From: Pomacea canaliculata
Lineage: Eukaryota > Mollusca > Gastropoda > Architaenioglossa > Ampullariidae
Reading direction: 5' to 3'
Assembly: GCF_003073045.1 (NCBI RefSeq)
Contig: NC_037600.1
Location: 11,148,758 to 11,212,757, forward strand
DNA length: 64,000 nucleotides
In this document: positions 35,744-47,084 of the stretch, in pieces
Numbering within the stretch: position 1 is the first letter of the stretch
How the letters are laid out: every line of letters begins with the position of its first letter
The notes under the pieces: model-generated
Seen by the model: only the letters and a program-made list of their open reading frames with translations
Told to the model about the DNA's origin: nothing
The model's database searches: none
Made by a program: the position numbers and the translations under genes

Positions 35744-35927
35744 GGGAATTTCCAAATTAGTTGCTGTTTCTATAAATATCACGTGACGTACACAGACACG
35801 ACCGGTCGTCGTAGCGAGAAACACTCTGAGCTAAACAGACTCTTTGGTCTGAAATACTTACGTAGACTTACAAGTCAGGCAGAGTAAAGCCTCTATATAC
35901 TCATCAATTGTTTATCTAAAGGAGCAG
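35744..35927 (+). promoter_or_regulatory. kappaB/TATA promoter and noncoding exon of copy 7
   Basis: The clearest promoter of the set: kappaB-like GGGAATTTCC (35744-35753), TATAAATA (35771-35778), then TCACGTGACGT overlapping an E-box and a CRE-like half site, CAGACACGACCGGTCGTCG, and a leader ending at 35927 (AAGGAGCAG before GTGAGT). The likely start site lies about 25-35 bp after the TATA box. The leader would splice to the acceptor at 36717 (TATCTTTAG), ten bases before the ATG. Confidence 0.7.
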
Positions 35928-36284
35928 GTGAGTACACTAACTACTTATACTACTTAGTGTCGACACATTGAGTAAGTTCCTGGTCTGTGTGTCACCTACC
36001 CGCCATGTACTGTGAGTAGAGGGTGAGTCAAGTAGGTCAGCCGTTGTGTAGTGACATTTATTGCTTCAGGTGTTCAGTTATGTTCACAGTTTGCTGTAGC
36101 AGCCTAGAACTTCTACAGAATTATAATAACAAGTATTAGAGGTCAGGTGCTGGATCATAAGTTCTTCACGACAGTTTCATTTCCTCAGTTCGCTAACTGG
36201 TTGTGTATCTGTACCTCACTGCTGCCACTAATCACTCTGTTCAAATTAACTGATTTAAAAATTAAACTGAATTCATGTTTCTGT

Positions 36285-36560
36285 TTCGTAACATCAGTAA
36301 CATAGACTCAAAGATGGCTCAGCCAAAAGAAAGACACCGTCCAGTGATTAACACTAAATCATTACTCTGATAATTATACTATTTTGTTATCTACTGTGTC
36401 GACAATGTGTCATTTCTCCGACGGATTCCAAACATAAAACCGGTTGTCCGCTGTGTAGGTGTCCTATCGGAGGGCAGTTAGATCGAGCTTCGTCCTATAC
36501 TCTTGACAACCTGCCGACAGATTTTCTTTTCATTAAAACCTTTGTCTTTCTTCGATTGTA
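36285..36560 (+). pseudogene. Older RING relic in the 5' intron of copy 7
   Basis: Mirror twin of 1338-1587: GTAACATAGACTCAAAGATG, TGTCGACAATGTGTCATTTC, GATTCCAAACATAAAACCGG, TGTCCGCTGTGTAGGTGTCC and CTGCCGACAGATTTTC are recognisable. The frame is lost. It lies between leader and coding exon and would be removed by splicing. Confidence 0.75.
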
Positions 36561-36727
36561 CTTCTCTTTTTCTTGGTTTATCACTCGAAAACACTTCTTC
36601 AAAAATACAGAAGTAATATTTGCTTAAATGTCTTTACACTAAATTTTATTTTACAGAAATAATCACTAGCCTAAAACTTCAAACCGAGCATTATGTTTGA
36701 ATGTTTTGTATCTTTAGAATATTCAAA

Positions 36728-37792
36728 ATGGCTGAGCCACAGGAAAGGGAGTGTGCTGTGTGCACGAATGACTTCACCACACCAAAGATTCTACCCTGTG
36801 GTCATCTCCTGTGTCGAGAATGTGTCATTACCTGGATGGACTCCAAAGCTGATGCCGGGTGTCCGCTGTGTAGATGTCCTATAGTTGAGCAGTCAGATAG
36901 AAGTTCGTCCGTCACTGTTGACGCCCTGCCGACAGACTTTGTGATGGAAGCGCTGGTGGAGAGCGCTCGTGTGCTGAGTAAAGATCACCTTTGTTGTGTG
37001 TGTGAGGACGTCAGGGCGGACTTCATCTGTATGCAGTGTCAGGACATGATGTGTTCAGCGTGTGCTAAAGTACACAAGAAGATGTCCATCAGCCGTAGTC
37101 ACGATGTGGAGAGTGTCAGCACTGTGACACCTGAACGTCTGGCTGCCAGCCGCCCTGCACTGTGTGCTGACCACGGCGACAAACAGGCGGACAGCTTTTG
37201 CTTCTGTCACCGACTCGTTGTCTGCAAATCCTGTAAGGTTCAGAAACACAGTGAATGTTTAAAAGTAAGCGATTTTGACTTTGAAATACATTCAGCTGAA
37301 AACTCACTTACCCACCTAACAAAGATTCTGGTAGAAGCGGAGCAGAAGCTAGAGCAGGTTATAGGTCAGGTGACGTCACGTCTACAGGAAGTTGATGTCA
37401 GTGAACAAGAAGACATGTCGCAAGTAGACAAGATATGTGAATGTCTTCAGACGCTGGTGGAAGATTTCCGTATGAGGTTGATGGAAAAGACTCGTACGTC
37501 ACATCTGCAAATCAGGAATTCATTACGTGACGTCAAGACTAACTTTAGCAACCGTCTAGGGAAGGTGACGTCACACAGACACATTGTGACGCGAGCCACG
37601 GCAGTGTCACCACGTCCTGCAGTGATACACATGACACAGGCTCTGACAGACAGGGTCAACAGCCTTGACCTTAGCTCTCATTTTGAAGATGTGTGGGTGA
37701 AGCCCTTGTTAAGTGCGAAATGGTGTTTAGAAGTTGTGGCACGGATAGAACAAGAGCTACTGAGGTTGGAGCAACTGAAAACGGAGACAAAG
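36728..37792 (+). CDS. Copy 7 exon 1: RING/B-box/coiled coil
   Basis: 355 codons, starting MAEPQERECAVCTNDF. C3HC4 RING at residues 9-48 (C9, C12, C24, H26, C29, C32, C45, C48). A B-box1-type cluster lies at about 89-125 (CCVCEDVRADFICMQC) and B-box2 at about 145-177 (CADHGDKQ ... CFCHRLVVCKSCKVQKH). A coiled coil spans about 190-265 (ILVEAEQKLEQVIGQV). A conserved stretch to the donor includes VTSHRHIVTRATAVSPRPAV. An upstream in-frame Met at 36701 lies before the acceptor and is not used in the spliced model. Donor: AAAG/GTACCC. Confidence 0.9.
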
Positions 37793-40700
37793 GTACCCAC
37801 TTTGTCAGATTGTAGTCTACTTGATAAACACAGGTTATCTATGAATAGTTATTGTACATTATTTAGCTGCGCACAGTAAAAGAAGAACCTAATCAAAGAG
37901 CAATTACTTGTGGCCAGTGAAGCAAGTTAATGATCTACTTAGGTCGATTATTTGTGATGTTATCTATCTCCGAGCAATTACCTTTTAGTGTAACGGGATG
38001 AAAGTGTAAAAAAAAACTATAGTAAACAAAACCAGTAAACAACATCTTTATTTTAATGTGGAAACTCGCCAACTAACGAATATCATATAAAGCCTCTTTA
38101 TAAACTGTGAATCAAATTTGAGATCTCAATAATAAAATGTTTCTTGATGCTCTTTGTCCTTTACTAGACTTATTTACCAAGCTCCTCGCAACAATTGAAC
38201 GAGGCTATGAAAGCAGGCCAGGTAAATAATAATTTTATCAACATGTTTGGAATTATGTATGTTTATAATATACATAAACAGTTTTAAAATTTATTTAAAT
38301 TCTTTCCCTCTAAATTACTGGCTCCAGCAGCTCTACCAGTAAAACGTAAGTAAATAAACAGTTTGCAATGTAAATGTTTTCATTCTATGTGCATATACTT
38401 TTTAATGGAGGTCATCGCAATAATTAAAGCATTCAAAAACAGAACGCCTGTAATACCTTATCTGACATTCTACCTATAGTTCCATTTGAAAGAAAAAAAG
38501 ACACATTATTTGCCATTTAATTTGAGAATTAGTTTTTGGCTGCAGACACTTTCCAGGTTCAGAGCACATTAATGTGTGCAAGTTCTCCAAGCAGGTCATT
38601 GGAATATTTAACGCACCTTAATATACATCATATAGTTTTGCTACCTTTGAAACTAACATTATTTTGATTAAGGATTATGTCGGTTCAGAAAATATTATTT
38701 TAGTAAAGAGGGTTCTCGGCATTTTACCGTAATCCCTATAATCACCAATTTTTCGTCTGTGTGTGTGTGTGTGTGCTAGTACGCGAACCCATGCGTGCGT
38801 GCGTGTATCATACAGAGGCATTAATTATGTAAAACATATAATTAAATATCAGAACTGACACTGTAAATAGTAAAATGTCGATCACAAAGGTGCCTATCCT
38901 AATTTATGTTATATAAACACCTGAAACACTTTTTATTTTACAAAAAACAACAGTTTCTCTTAGACCAAATCAGTTGTCTTTAAAGTTATTATAATAAGAG
39001 ACATGTATATATAATATTTCATATAAAGCTTCATTTCATTGATGGCGTATATCAATGTATTGATCTGTTCCGAAATGGATGGTCTGTATTTTTATTACTA
39101 GCTTTTTCTTAAGCCAGTGGTGATGGTGAGATGATTGAAAAACTCAAAGAAGACATTTTAACTTTTTATTATTGTTGTTGAAGATAGATTAACTCTAACT
39201 AATCTAACTTGTTGTTGCCCTCTATAAGATGTCCAGCAATACAAGTGTGAACATAACCAGTCTTGAAGACACAAAAGAAGTTGCCAAACAAACAGCACGT
39301 CACTGCTATTCCGAAAACAAAGCTAGTTCGGGATCGGATGCATTTGATAGTAGGCGTCGTTCCGGAAATTGTGCAGCAGTTGGTAAAACCAATAATAATA
39401 CAAAAGAAGAACAAGAGTTTAGAAATGAAAGGGATGATACCTTTCAGTGTGCGATTTTAAGTAAAAAGGAGAGAGGGTGTAATGTCTGCAGGCAGCTTCC
39501 AGAAAGCCATCACTGGAGTGACCATGATACTAAGGTTTACAAAGAAGGCTACCCTAACAAAAAGGACAATCTTAAATTAAATCACAATTTGAAATTTTAC
39601 CTGGGTATACTGTCTTCAGTACCAGATGGCGATTTTATTGATAACATCCATAAAAAGTGGTGGGGTGACCATGATCTCTTGGAGCGCCACAAAGGCTATA
39701 TTCATTGGTTATTTCCAATTCGAGAAAGTGGTAACAACAGGCAGGCCCAGGAGCTGCAGATGCATGAGACAAAGGCAATACAAAAAGATAAAAGGGCTTC
39801 AGAACGTTTCTTAAAGTCCTACGAGATGATGCTGGATTTTTATGGCATGAAGCTAGTAGACGGCAATAATGGACAAGTTCAGCGTTCGGAGAAATGGAAA
39901 GAGCGATTTCACTTTCTGAATCACTCAACGCACAACTATCTCCGCATCACACGTATCCTAAAGTGTCTTGGAGAAATGGGACTGGAACATTTTAAAATTC
40001 CATTGATACGTTTTATTCTTAATGAAGCCATATATAAAGGCACACTTGATCGCACACTAGACACCTGCCTTAATTACTGGGTTGGAACTTTGCGGAAGGA
40101 TGAAGATAGGCAAGAGATGGAAAAATACACCAAACAGTTGTTCCACAAGAAGGACAATCACAGTTAACTTAAATGTGGTTGTAATTTTTAAATGAGATAG
40201 TATTATTTTGCAAGAGATATGCTTTGCCACTGATTGTACATGATTGTGATATTTTTATGTTTTAGTGTAGATAATAATAATGGTAGTTATTTGTAAAGGA
40301 ACAATTGGATTCCTATATTTTCCCATGCCAAGTTCATGTAGAGGAAATACTATTTGAAAATATGTTGCCTAAAATACCTTTGCAATGATTAGATGAAGTG
40401 AAGATAAAGATGTTGCAGGATGACCTTAACTAACTTAACTCTGGCAAGGTTGACTAATAATTGTCAACAACTACAATATAAAGAACTATTCTTCAATTAG
40501 AGTGACAGAGATATCTGAGAGGCTGTAAATTTGCATCTTCTATGTGGTCTATGCCAGACTTCAAGTGAACTGTTAATTGTGTCATTCCCAATTAGGAATG
40601 CCGAGGACAGTTCCTAAACATTTTCAGGACAGTAACTATGCTTGTGATTTGCTAAACTTAAATTTATCTGCAGCTTTGGGCTTCATTCTGGATACAGGGG

Positions 40701-43700
40701 TGTTTAATGCAAATGTTTTTCTGGCAAAGCAATGTCGATAAACATGCTATAGGAGACTTGGGCACTACTGTGCTAAAATATTGTGCATTGTAAATTTATG
40801 GATGTATGGTTGTGAGATAGGGAGAGAGCATGTGGTGGAGTACTTTCTGTGGAAGGTGATGGAATTGTTTTCTTGTTGCTCTAAACTCAGTGAGAGAAAT
40901 ACTTAAAAAAGATTGTTAATTGTATTGCTCTACAAATTTTGTCTAAGATGCCGCTGACATTATTGGGTTGCAACATGTTATAAACAATGGTTTAGGAAGA
41001 TGCTCTGCATTTGAGGAGGGCCAACTATGGTGACAGTGAAGGATGTTCCCATTCTTGCCTCATCAGTATCTTTTTTGAGGGGGCGTCTACCCCATTTGGT
41101 CACGTGGTTCCAAAGCTAAATTAGAACCTGCAGAGGCCGCTTATGAGTGCAACAACTTTCAAATCTGACATTTCTTGCTTTTATTAAACATTGTGCATAA
41201 TAATGCATTGCTAAATTTTTATGCACGAAATCTTAAAATTAACAAAAAATCCTTTTTTTACATAATTTAGAAATAAACGATGATGAATTTTTATTCGCTA
41301 AGCAGTCATTTATAAGAAATGCGTATTTCTTTCATGGCATGTATAGAATGTGGATTCTTAGTTTAGTAATGTTTTCATGACATGATTTGCTGATAGACAT
41401 GTATAAAATGTGAATTCTTAGTTTTGTAATGTTTTCATTACGCGTTTAGCTGATAAGACAGGAGGAGTTTATTGTAAACAGATGTACAAAAATTGCATTA
41501 CTGATCTGTGAAAACTGCTCCCATAAATTTTCAAGCTGAATATTACATCTTCTGTAATACATTACTAGGTTTATTGATATCATGTTCCTTGTCATTAAAC
41601 AAAGTACATGTGTGTGAGTCCTAGAGTCTTGCTGTGAAAATTCTTAGACCGGCTATTTATTAGTAAATTATATTCGAATATTTTATTTGGGATAACATTG
41701 TAATCAGTAATTGGTAATTGTTATGTATGTTAAGATACTATATTGATGTTTGTAATAGGTTTATACATTACACATTTAATTTGTATAATTTGTATTAATT
41801 TATATTATAAAAGTCTATAGATATGCATATTTATGGACAAACCATTCATTTTTAAATGTCCATTTTTACCTTTATATTAATTACGACATCAAATGCATTC
41901 AGTAACAGACAAATAAAGTCTCCATACTAATGGTATGTGAAACTAGTATGCATTCTTAATAAATAACTGGTTTTGGTGATATACATATAAAAGATTTTTA
42001 AACTTCAATGTGTTTATGTATATGTATATTATTTAACTGCGCTAAGTACAAGATGAAACATATATAAGAGCCATTAGTTGTGGTTAGTGAAGCAAGTGAA
42101 CGATTTAATGAAGTCAACGATTTACAACCTTTTCTGTCTCTGTCCTACTAAATGCCTTTTAGAGTAACTGACAAGAATAAACATTAAAATAAAGAGAAGC
42201 AGTAAATGATAAAAATCTTTTTTTAAATATGCAAACTAACTCAAAGAAAAATTCTTAAAAAAGTCTTGTTTTCAGATTGTTAATCAAGTTCGGGATCATC
42301 AAATGACATTTTTCTCAATGCTCTCTGTCTGTTAATAGAGTTCCTTCTCAAGCTGCTCGTTCAAAGTGGAAAAGACTGATAAGCAAATCAAGGTAAATAA
42401 TCTTTTTACACATTTTATTTTTACTCGTGATATATGTATTAATGTAGCTATATGCAAGTATGTATGTAAATTGTGTAAAATATTTTTCACCTATTTTCTA
42501 TCACATTACACGCCTAGAATTTTCACAAGTAACTCATTTAGGGGAACAATGCAATATTACATTTAGCAGTCCAAGTCCATCGCATATTTCTCAATCTTCT
42601 CTCTCTGTTACTAGCCTTACCTGCCAAGTGATTCTTCAAAAAAGAAAAAGTTTGTAAAGAAAAGCCAGGTAACAATTTTTCAATATTTTTAGCATCGTCT
42701 ATATATATATTATAAAACATGTATAGAAACAGTTTTGAACATTTGCTTTATTTCCTTAACTGTAAAAGCTCTAACAGCTGGAAGAAAGTATGTATATAAT
42801 TTAACATTTACACTTTTTTAAAGAAAGTCATCAACAAGTTTAAAGCATCTAACATTCCATTATAATATTTGTCCTTATTTTGGTCAGACTTACTTTTACA
42901 CGCGTTTAGTAAATGTTGCATTATAGTGAGCATATAACATTTAAACTTAAGCAGACACAACCTTTACACACACACGCAAACTAAACACAGTCTAGTGTTG
43001 CAGAAAACGCTCTGACAATATATAATAATAATAGTAATAATAATAATGATAAGTGAAGATTTATATAGTGCATATCCTACACACGCATATCGTCGACACC
43101 TTTGTGAACAAGTGATGACAACTGGACATTGTGTGTGTATGTGCAAGAAGGAAGCGGTCCTATCATTCAAGTGTAACAGAATTAAATACTGAAATTGTAA
43201 CAAACGGCTTCACTATTTCAAATGTTTCTTAACCCACAATTTAAATTTGAATTTAAACAAATACAATCGTATGCACACGCACATATACTTGTGTTCGATA
43301 AAAGTCTTTGACTGCAGGTCGGTAATAGGTAAGGTATTGAATCACATCAGTGACTTTGTTGGTTAAATGAAGAGTATTGTATGGTTAAGACCTGTCATAT
43401 TAATTCTCTCTTCCTTCGGGGTTTTTGTAGAATTTAAACAATATTTTTGTTCGCTAGTCTTTTTCCATTTCTTAAGAAACCTTTTTCCCTCCCTTGTATC
43501 AGCAGCTAGTGACAAAGTGAAAATAAATGTCAGGACTAACATTAACTAGCAAAACCTGATCACAAAAGTTCATATCCCATTTCCTTACATAAAAACTTCA
43601 AGACACACACACACAGTCTCTTGTAGTTTCGTTAAATTTATTTCAGAATGCATGTTTTATGAAGTTATTACCTGTAAATTCTTCAAACGAATGTAAAGGT

Positions 43701-46692
43701 TAATGTGTGATATGATTTAATGTATGGGAAGTGGACTCTTACAGACACAAAACTTTCCGAAGTGTATGATTGTAGATCTCAGCTGAAAAAACAATTATCA
43801 AATACAACTTATAACACTAATACCAGAACATTTTTAGTTAATACTATAGTATAATACTATAGTATACTATTGATCTGTTAATAATTTTCATGGACAAGAG
43901 AATATTATTTACAGTTGAACCCACAGCCACCAGTCCTTGTGTTCCACGACAACTGCGGAACCAACATTCGTCTGACGAACGGTAACAGGACCGCGGAGAG
44001 GACAGAGCTGAATACGATCGATGACGGGGTGGTTGTGTCACGTGACCCTATGTTAGCGAACGTCTTGTATGAAGTAAGATATTTGACTAAAACTATGATG
44101 ATGACAACGATTATCATTACAATGATTATTAGTACTGTTTTTAATAAATCGGCCTTCAGAATAAAAATTACTTTTATTTACTTTTCTTTCTTTTACAGGG
44201 TACAGACGCAAACAAAAAAATCATTTTGAATTATTTGGGTTCCATTTTCTTAAAATCGTTACTATAAGTTGATGACAGCTTACTTTGGACGGATTGAGTA
44301 GTCTCAATACATTTTTTCTCTTTTCACGCTTGTGGCTTTACTGAGAGATTGACATCATTTAGTGCAAATAGTCATCTTAATCAGCTGTCACAGCTTGACA
44401 TGTCATGACACTGGGATGTTGACGCAGGTCAGAGTGGACGCAGGATCAAGTGTGTACAACTATCTATCACTGGGTGTGACAAGAATTTCTCCTGCACGCC
44501 TCACTGTGACACTGTGGTCTACAGACCTGCAAGACTCCGCTATCATCATGCCCTGTTGGGTCTACCACCAGGGAGAAAGTGTAAGTCTTCATGTCTGTGA
44601 GTGCAGATGGCTTGTGGTTTGGTCTTGGTGTAAGAGATGAATCTGTGTGTTATTCACTTATATTTACTTTTTTAGTACACAAAGCATGCTTGAAGGTTTT
44701 GATGGATTTTCTTTTCTTTTCCAATGAAGAAGTAATTCTTAGGGAGAAATGTTATTCCCAAGTTAAAATTAAAATCTTTACCTGCTGTGAATAAAAACCT
44801 ACAGTTATCTAAATATGTAGAGACTTAGACGGATCCGTTTATGTTGACTTTGGTCAGATAGGATAAGTTATTTAGGAGGTTTGATTTTTTTGGACAGTAA
44901 ATTTTATAAAATTGTGGATAAAACAATGGAAGACTTCATTTGTAAAAATGTTTTCTGAAGCCGAGTAAAACCCGTTTGGAGAAATTGAACTAAAGCTTTT
45001 ACTGACCTAAATAAATCAGAACCTAGTCGTTAAACAAAATCTTTATTTGTACATCAAGTGACGGTAAAATGAAATCACCCTGCTCATACCTAACATTTTT
45101 CAGAAAGTTTCAAGCATTTTTTCTCGTACTGTTACAAAAAAATATTTGTCAAAAAGTGCGTGTTAGAGTTAAAGACGGAGGTCAAGGTGGGGGGCTCACT
45201 CCACGCCCAATATTTTATTAATAAGATAAAAGTATCAGGTATTTATATGTAGGCGCCGTTACCGCTCGCAAGTGAACTCAGGAGACTTGAAGTCGGGAGT
45301 CGAGTCGGGGTACTGGTGACGTCATCCAACGACCTTCACCTCTACATCAACGGACAGGACCAGGGCGTTGCAGCACACAATGTTACACAACCTTGGTTTG
45401 CTGTCTTTGATATTGGCAGTTTAGTTACTAAGGTAAGAGACACAGGTTATCACAAATACCACAGTCATAGAGGCAGACACTGACACTGACAGAAGAAAAC
45501 AAAGAAAGATCAGTGGGTGTCTTAGTGTCAAGTGGAATTTTTTTTTAACTTGATTAGCTTCATTTGTTGTTGTCATAGTTATTTTCTTTTACATTCATTT
45601 TCTCTTTTTTAAGCATGATCCTTAATGTATATATGCTTACAACCAAACACTGCATCTTAAAGATTAATTTTACTAAAGAACGTCATGCAGGGTTGAAAAC
45701 ATGAAAAATAAATACATAAACACATGAATCACTCCACTTCTATTTATATATTCTACACTATCGCACAGTTTTCTTAATTAACTAGGACCTCTTGGGTCAC
45801 AGTCTCTAAAGCTTGTTTTTTCTTTTTAAAACCAAGAAATTCCAATGTCCGATAATGGATATGGATCCGCTAATTGGCTTTCACAAACTATAAACTACTT
45901 TCACTCAAGATATCCGCCACGCGACCTTTCGAAAAGCAAAAGTAGCATCTGTGGGTCCCTAGGTTGTTAGACTAATCACAACACAGGAAGAAAATTATCC
46001 GTCAGTGGATCCTCTCGTTAGTCTGGGAGTAGCGACAGTTATCACCACCTCCGAGTAAAATCTCAATATTCTTTGAAACAAATGAGCCTCGGTTGGCAGC
46101 TCCAGTAGTTCCACCTGTTACAACTATGAGGGAGGTAAAACCTTTGTAATATTTGTAATATTTGTAATATTTCGTGCTGTTCTTCTTTCAACTTTGGGAC
46201 TTGTCCTGCATGTCGTTCCTTTATTTTTACCCATTGGCAAGGCAAGGAACTACATTCTTCCCGACTCGTTCCTTCACAAACTTCACACACTCTTTCTGCC
46301 CCACAGGCCTATTAGGGAATGCCTGAAATGAGTTTACAGTGAATACTAGTCTCCATACTAAACAATGTTTAGTTACCTGCAGTCACAACAACACACTACA
46401 CAATCGTAACCAGTCGAGTTCCTGACAAACACACTTTATATCACACAAAGGAGTTTGGAATTGCATGGGGAGACTATAACGGTCTCTTGAGCGGTGATAA
46501 CATGAAGGTGTCTAGAAAACTGCAGGTAAAGATAAATAAAGAGAAAGAGAAGACACTTGTCTTACCCATTGCATGGAGTTGGGGTACAGACTTTTTTTAT
46601 TTATTAAAGTTTACATTTGTACAATGTTTGTACCTGCTGCTCTGTTGTCTGTTTTACAGGTGACAGCGCTTCCTACATCTTTTAGAACATAA
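36728..46692 (+). CDS. TRIM-NHR copy 7: RING, B-box, coiled-coil, NHR E3 ligase
   Basis: Complete gene model, all junctions phase 0: exon 1 36728-37792; three 54-nt cassette exons 38168-38221, 42339-42392 and 42615-42668; NHR exons 43915-44073, 44428-44580, 45253-45432 and 46660-46692. With all cassettes it encodes about 583 residues. RING E3s transfer ubiquitin from an E2. NHR domains in Neuralized bind short motifs in Delta-type ligands and other partners, so the NHR here probably selects substrate. The first intron after exon 1 holds an intronless OGFr-like gene on the same strand. The kappaB/TATA promoter lies at 35744. Inclusion of the cassettes is inferred from their splice sites only. 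Confidence 0.75.
38168..38221 (+). CDS. Copy 7 cassette exon a (54 nt)
   Basis: Acceptor TCCTTTACTAG, donor CAG/GTAAATAA, phase 0, 18 codons: TYLPSSSQQLNEAMKAGQ. It is in the same relative place and of the same length as cassettes b and c. It extends the linker between coiled coil and NHR. Confidence 0.55.
39229..40167 (+). CDS. OGFr-like protein, intronless, inside a copy 7 intron
   Basis: 312-codon uninterrupted frame. Residues about 121-290 match the conserved N-terminal domain of opioid growth factor receptor proteins (OGFr_N). Hallmarks are LKFYLGILSSVPDGDFIDNI, WWGDHDLLERHKGYIHWLFP, FLKSYEMMLDFYGMKL, WKERFHFLNHSTHNYLRITR and GLEHFKIPLIRFILNEA. The N-terminal 100 residues are polar with a CNVC motif. 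The known vertebrate proteins are longer (several hundred residues, with C-terminal repeats). The single-exon form within another gene's intron suggests a retrocopy. AATAAA occurs at 41912-41917, but no poly(A) tail or target duplication is clear. The frame being intact suggests recent origin or selection. Biochemical function is unknown. Confidence 0.85.
   Translation: MSSNTSVNITSLEDTKEVAKQTARHCYSENKASSGSDAFDSRRRSGNCAAVGKTNNNTKEEQEFRNERDDTFQCAILSKKERGCNVCRQLPESHHWSDHDTKVYKEGYPNKKDNLKLNHNLKFYLGILSSVPDGDFIDNIHKKWWGDHDLLERHKGYIHWLFPIRESGNNRQAQELQMHETKAIQKDKRASERFLKSYEMMLDFYGMKLVDGNNGQVQRSEKWKERFHFLNHSTHNYLRITRILKCLGEMGLEHFKIPLIRFILNEAIYKGTLDRTLDTCLNYWVGTLRKDEDRQEMEKYTKQLFHKKDNHS
40168..42020 (+). 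other. Probable 3' UTR and flank of the OGFr-like gene
   Basis: No coding frame. The sequence is unlike the rest of the TRIM-NHR introns, which resume at about 42028. A polyadenylation hexamer AATAAA lies at 41912-41917. 41341-41370 and 41399-41430 hold a short duplicated word (GTATAAAATGTGAATTCTTA-like). Confidence 0.4.
42339..42668 (+). CDS. Copy 7 cassette exons b and c (54 nt each)
   Basis: Cassette b (42339-42392, acceptor GTTAATAG, donor AAG/GTAAATAA) encodes SSFSSCSFKVEKTDKQIK. Cassette c (42615-42668, acceptor GTTACTAG, donor CAG/GTAACA) encodes PYLPSDSSKKKKFVKKSQ, whose KKKK/VKK resembles a basic nuclear signal. Both are 18 codons in phase 0, like cassette a. The preceding introns share CTCTCTGT-type words, so the three arose by local duplication. 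Whether they are used together or alternatively cannot be told. Confidence 0.55.
43915..46692 (+). CDS. Copy 7 NHR exons N1-N4
   Basis: N1 43915-44073 (53 codons): PPVLVFHDNCGTNIRLTNGN, ending NVLYE. N2 44428-44580 (51 codons): VRVDAGSSVYNYLSLGVTRI, ending HQGES. N3 45253-45432 (60 codons): LEVGSRVGVLVTSSNDLHLY, INGQDQGVAA, QPWFAVFDIG. N4 46660-46692: VTALPTSFRT-stop. Joined in phase 0, they follow the Neuralized repeat pattern: H.....i.L....tA.R at the start, a central GVT, G.l.v.vNG..qG, then a PWF.vfD....V end. The whole repeat is about 170 residues, slightly longer than a standard NHR of about 155. Confidence 0.8.
46140..46173. repeat. Nine-base tandem repeat (TTTGTAATA, about 3 copies)
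   Basis: CTTTGTAATATTTGTAATAT and on: three units in the intron before N4. The paralogous site in copy 6 (about 31937-31950) has a single unit, so this is a local expansion. Confidence 0.7.
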
Positions 46693-47084
46693 AGAATATC
46701 AGAGAACAAGAAGGCTGAGACAATAAAACAAGAATATTTTTGTGATCGAGGATGACATTAACCTGGGCGTTGACATTACCAATGAGAGCTCCAGTGAATT
46801 TGTTTCGTTAACCTGATTGCTATCCAAAACAAGACGAGTACACATTGCATCTGTGTAGGATTTTTTCCAGTTGAAAGACATTAGCAAATAAAAAAAAGCT
46901 GGACGAGCTACCTTCTCCCCACCCACACACACACACATAAAGAAAAGAGGGAAAACAAATTCTTAGCATGAAGAGAAGTTGGATTATATATTATATATTA
47001 TTATTTATTTTGGATTTCTATTTTGTTTTGTTTTTCTCTTCTGTTTGTGCCTATTCTTCGTATCAGCCTGGGGTTCATCGACTT
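46693..47084. other. 3' flank of copy 7, no gene seen
   Basis: The 3' flanks of copies 6, 7 and 11 share GAGACAATAAAAC-like words and a CACACACA tract (46922-46937) shortly after the stop. A polyadenylation-like AATAAA is present at about 46722. Nothing else is recognised. Confidence 0.4.

Larger units (their letters stand above)
29655..37800. repeat. Right arm of the large inverted duplication
   Basis: Mirror of 1-7790 (see that entry for anchors). It contains the NHR half of copy 6, the 3.2-kb spacer, and the promoter and first coding exon of copy 7. The arms are separated by about 22 kb. Small insertions distinguish them, for example the longer (TG)n at 33691-33727. Confidence 0.85.

Noticed and set aside
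42964-43203. Minus frame with hydrophobic run
   Set aside because: Derived from an (AAT)n tract at 43022-43050 and a (CA) tract; no conservation in other copies.
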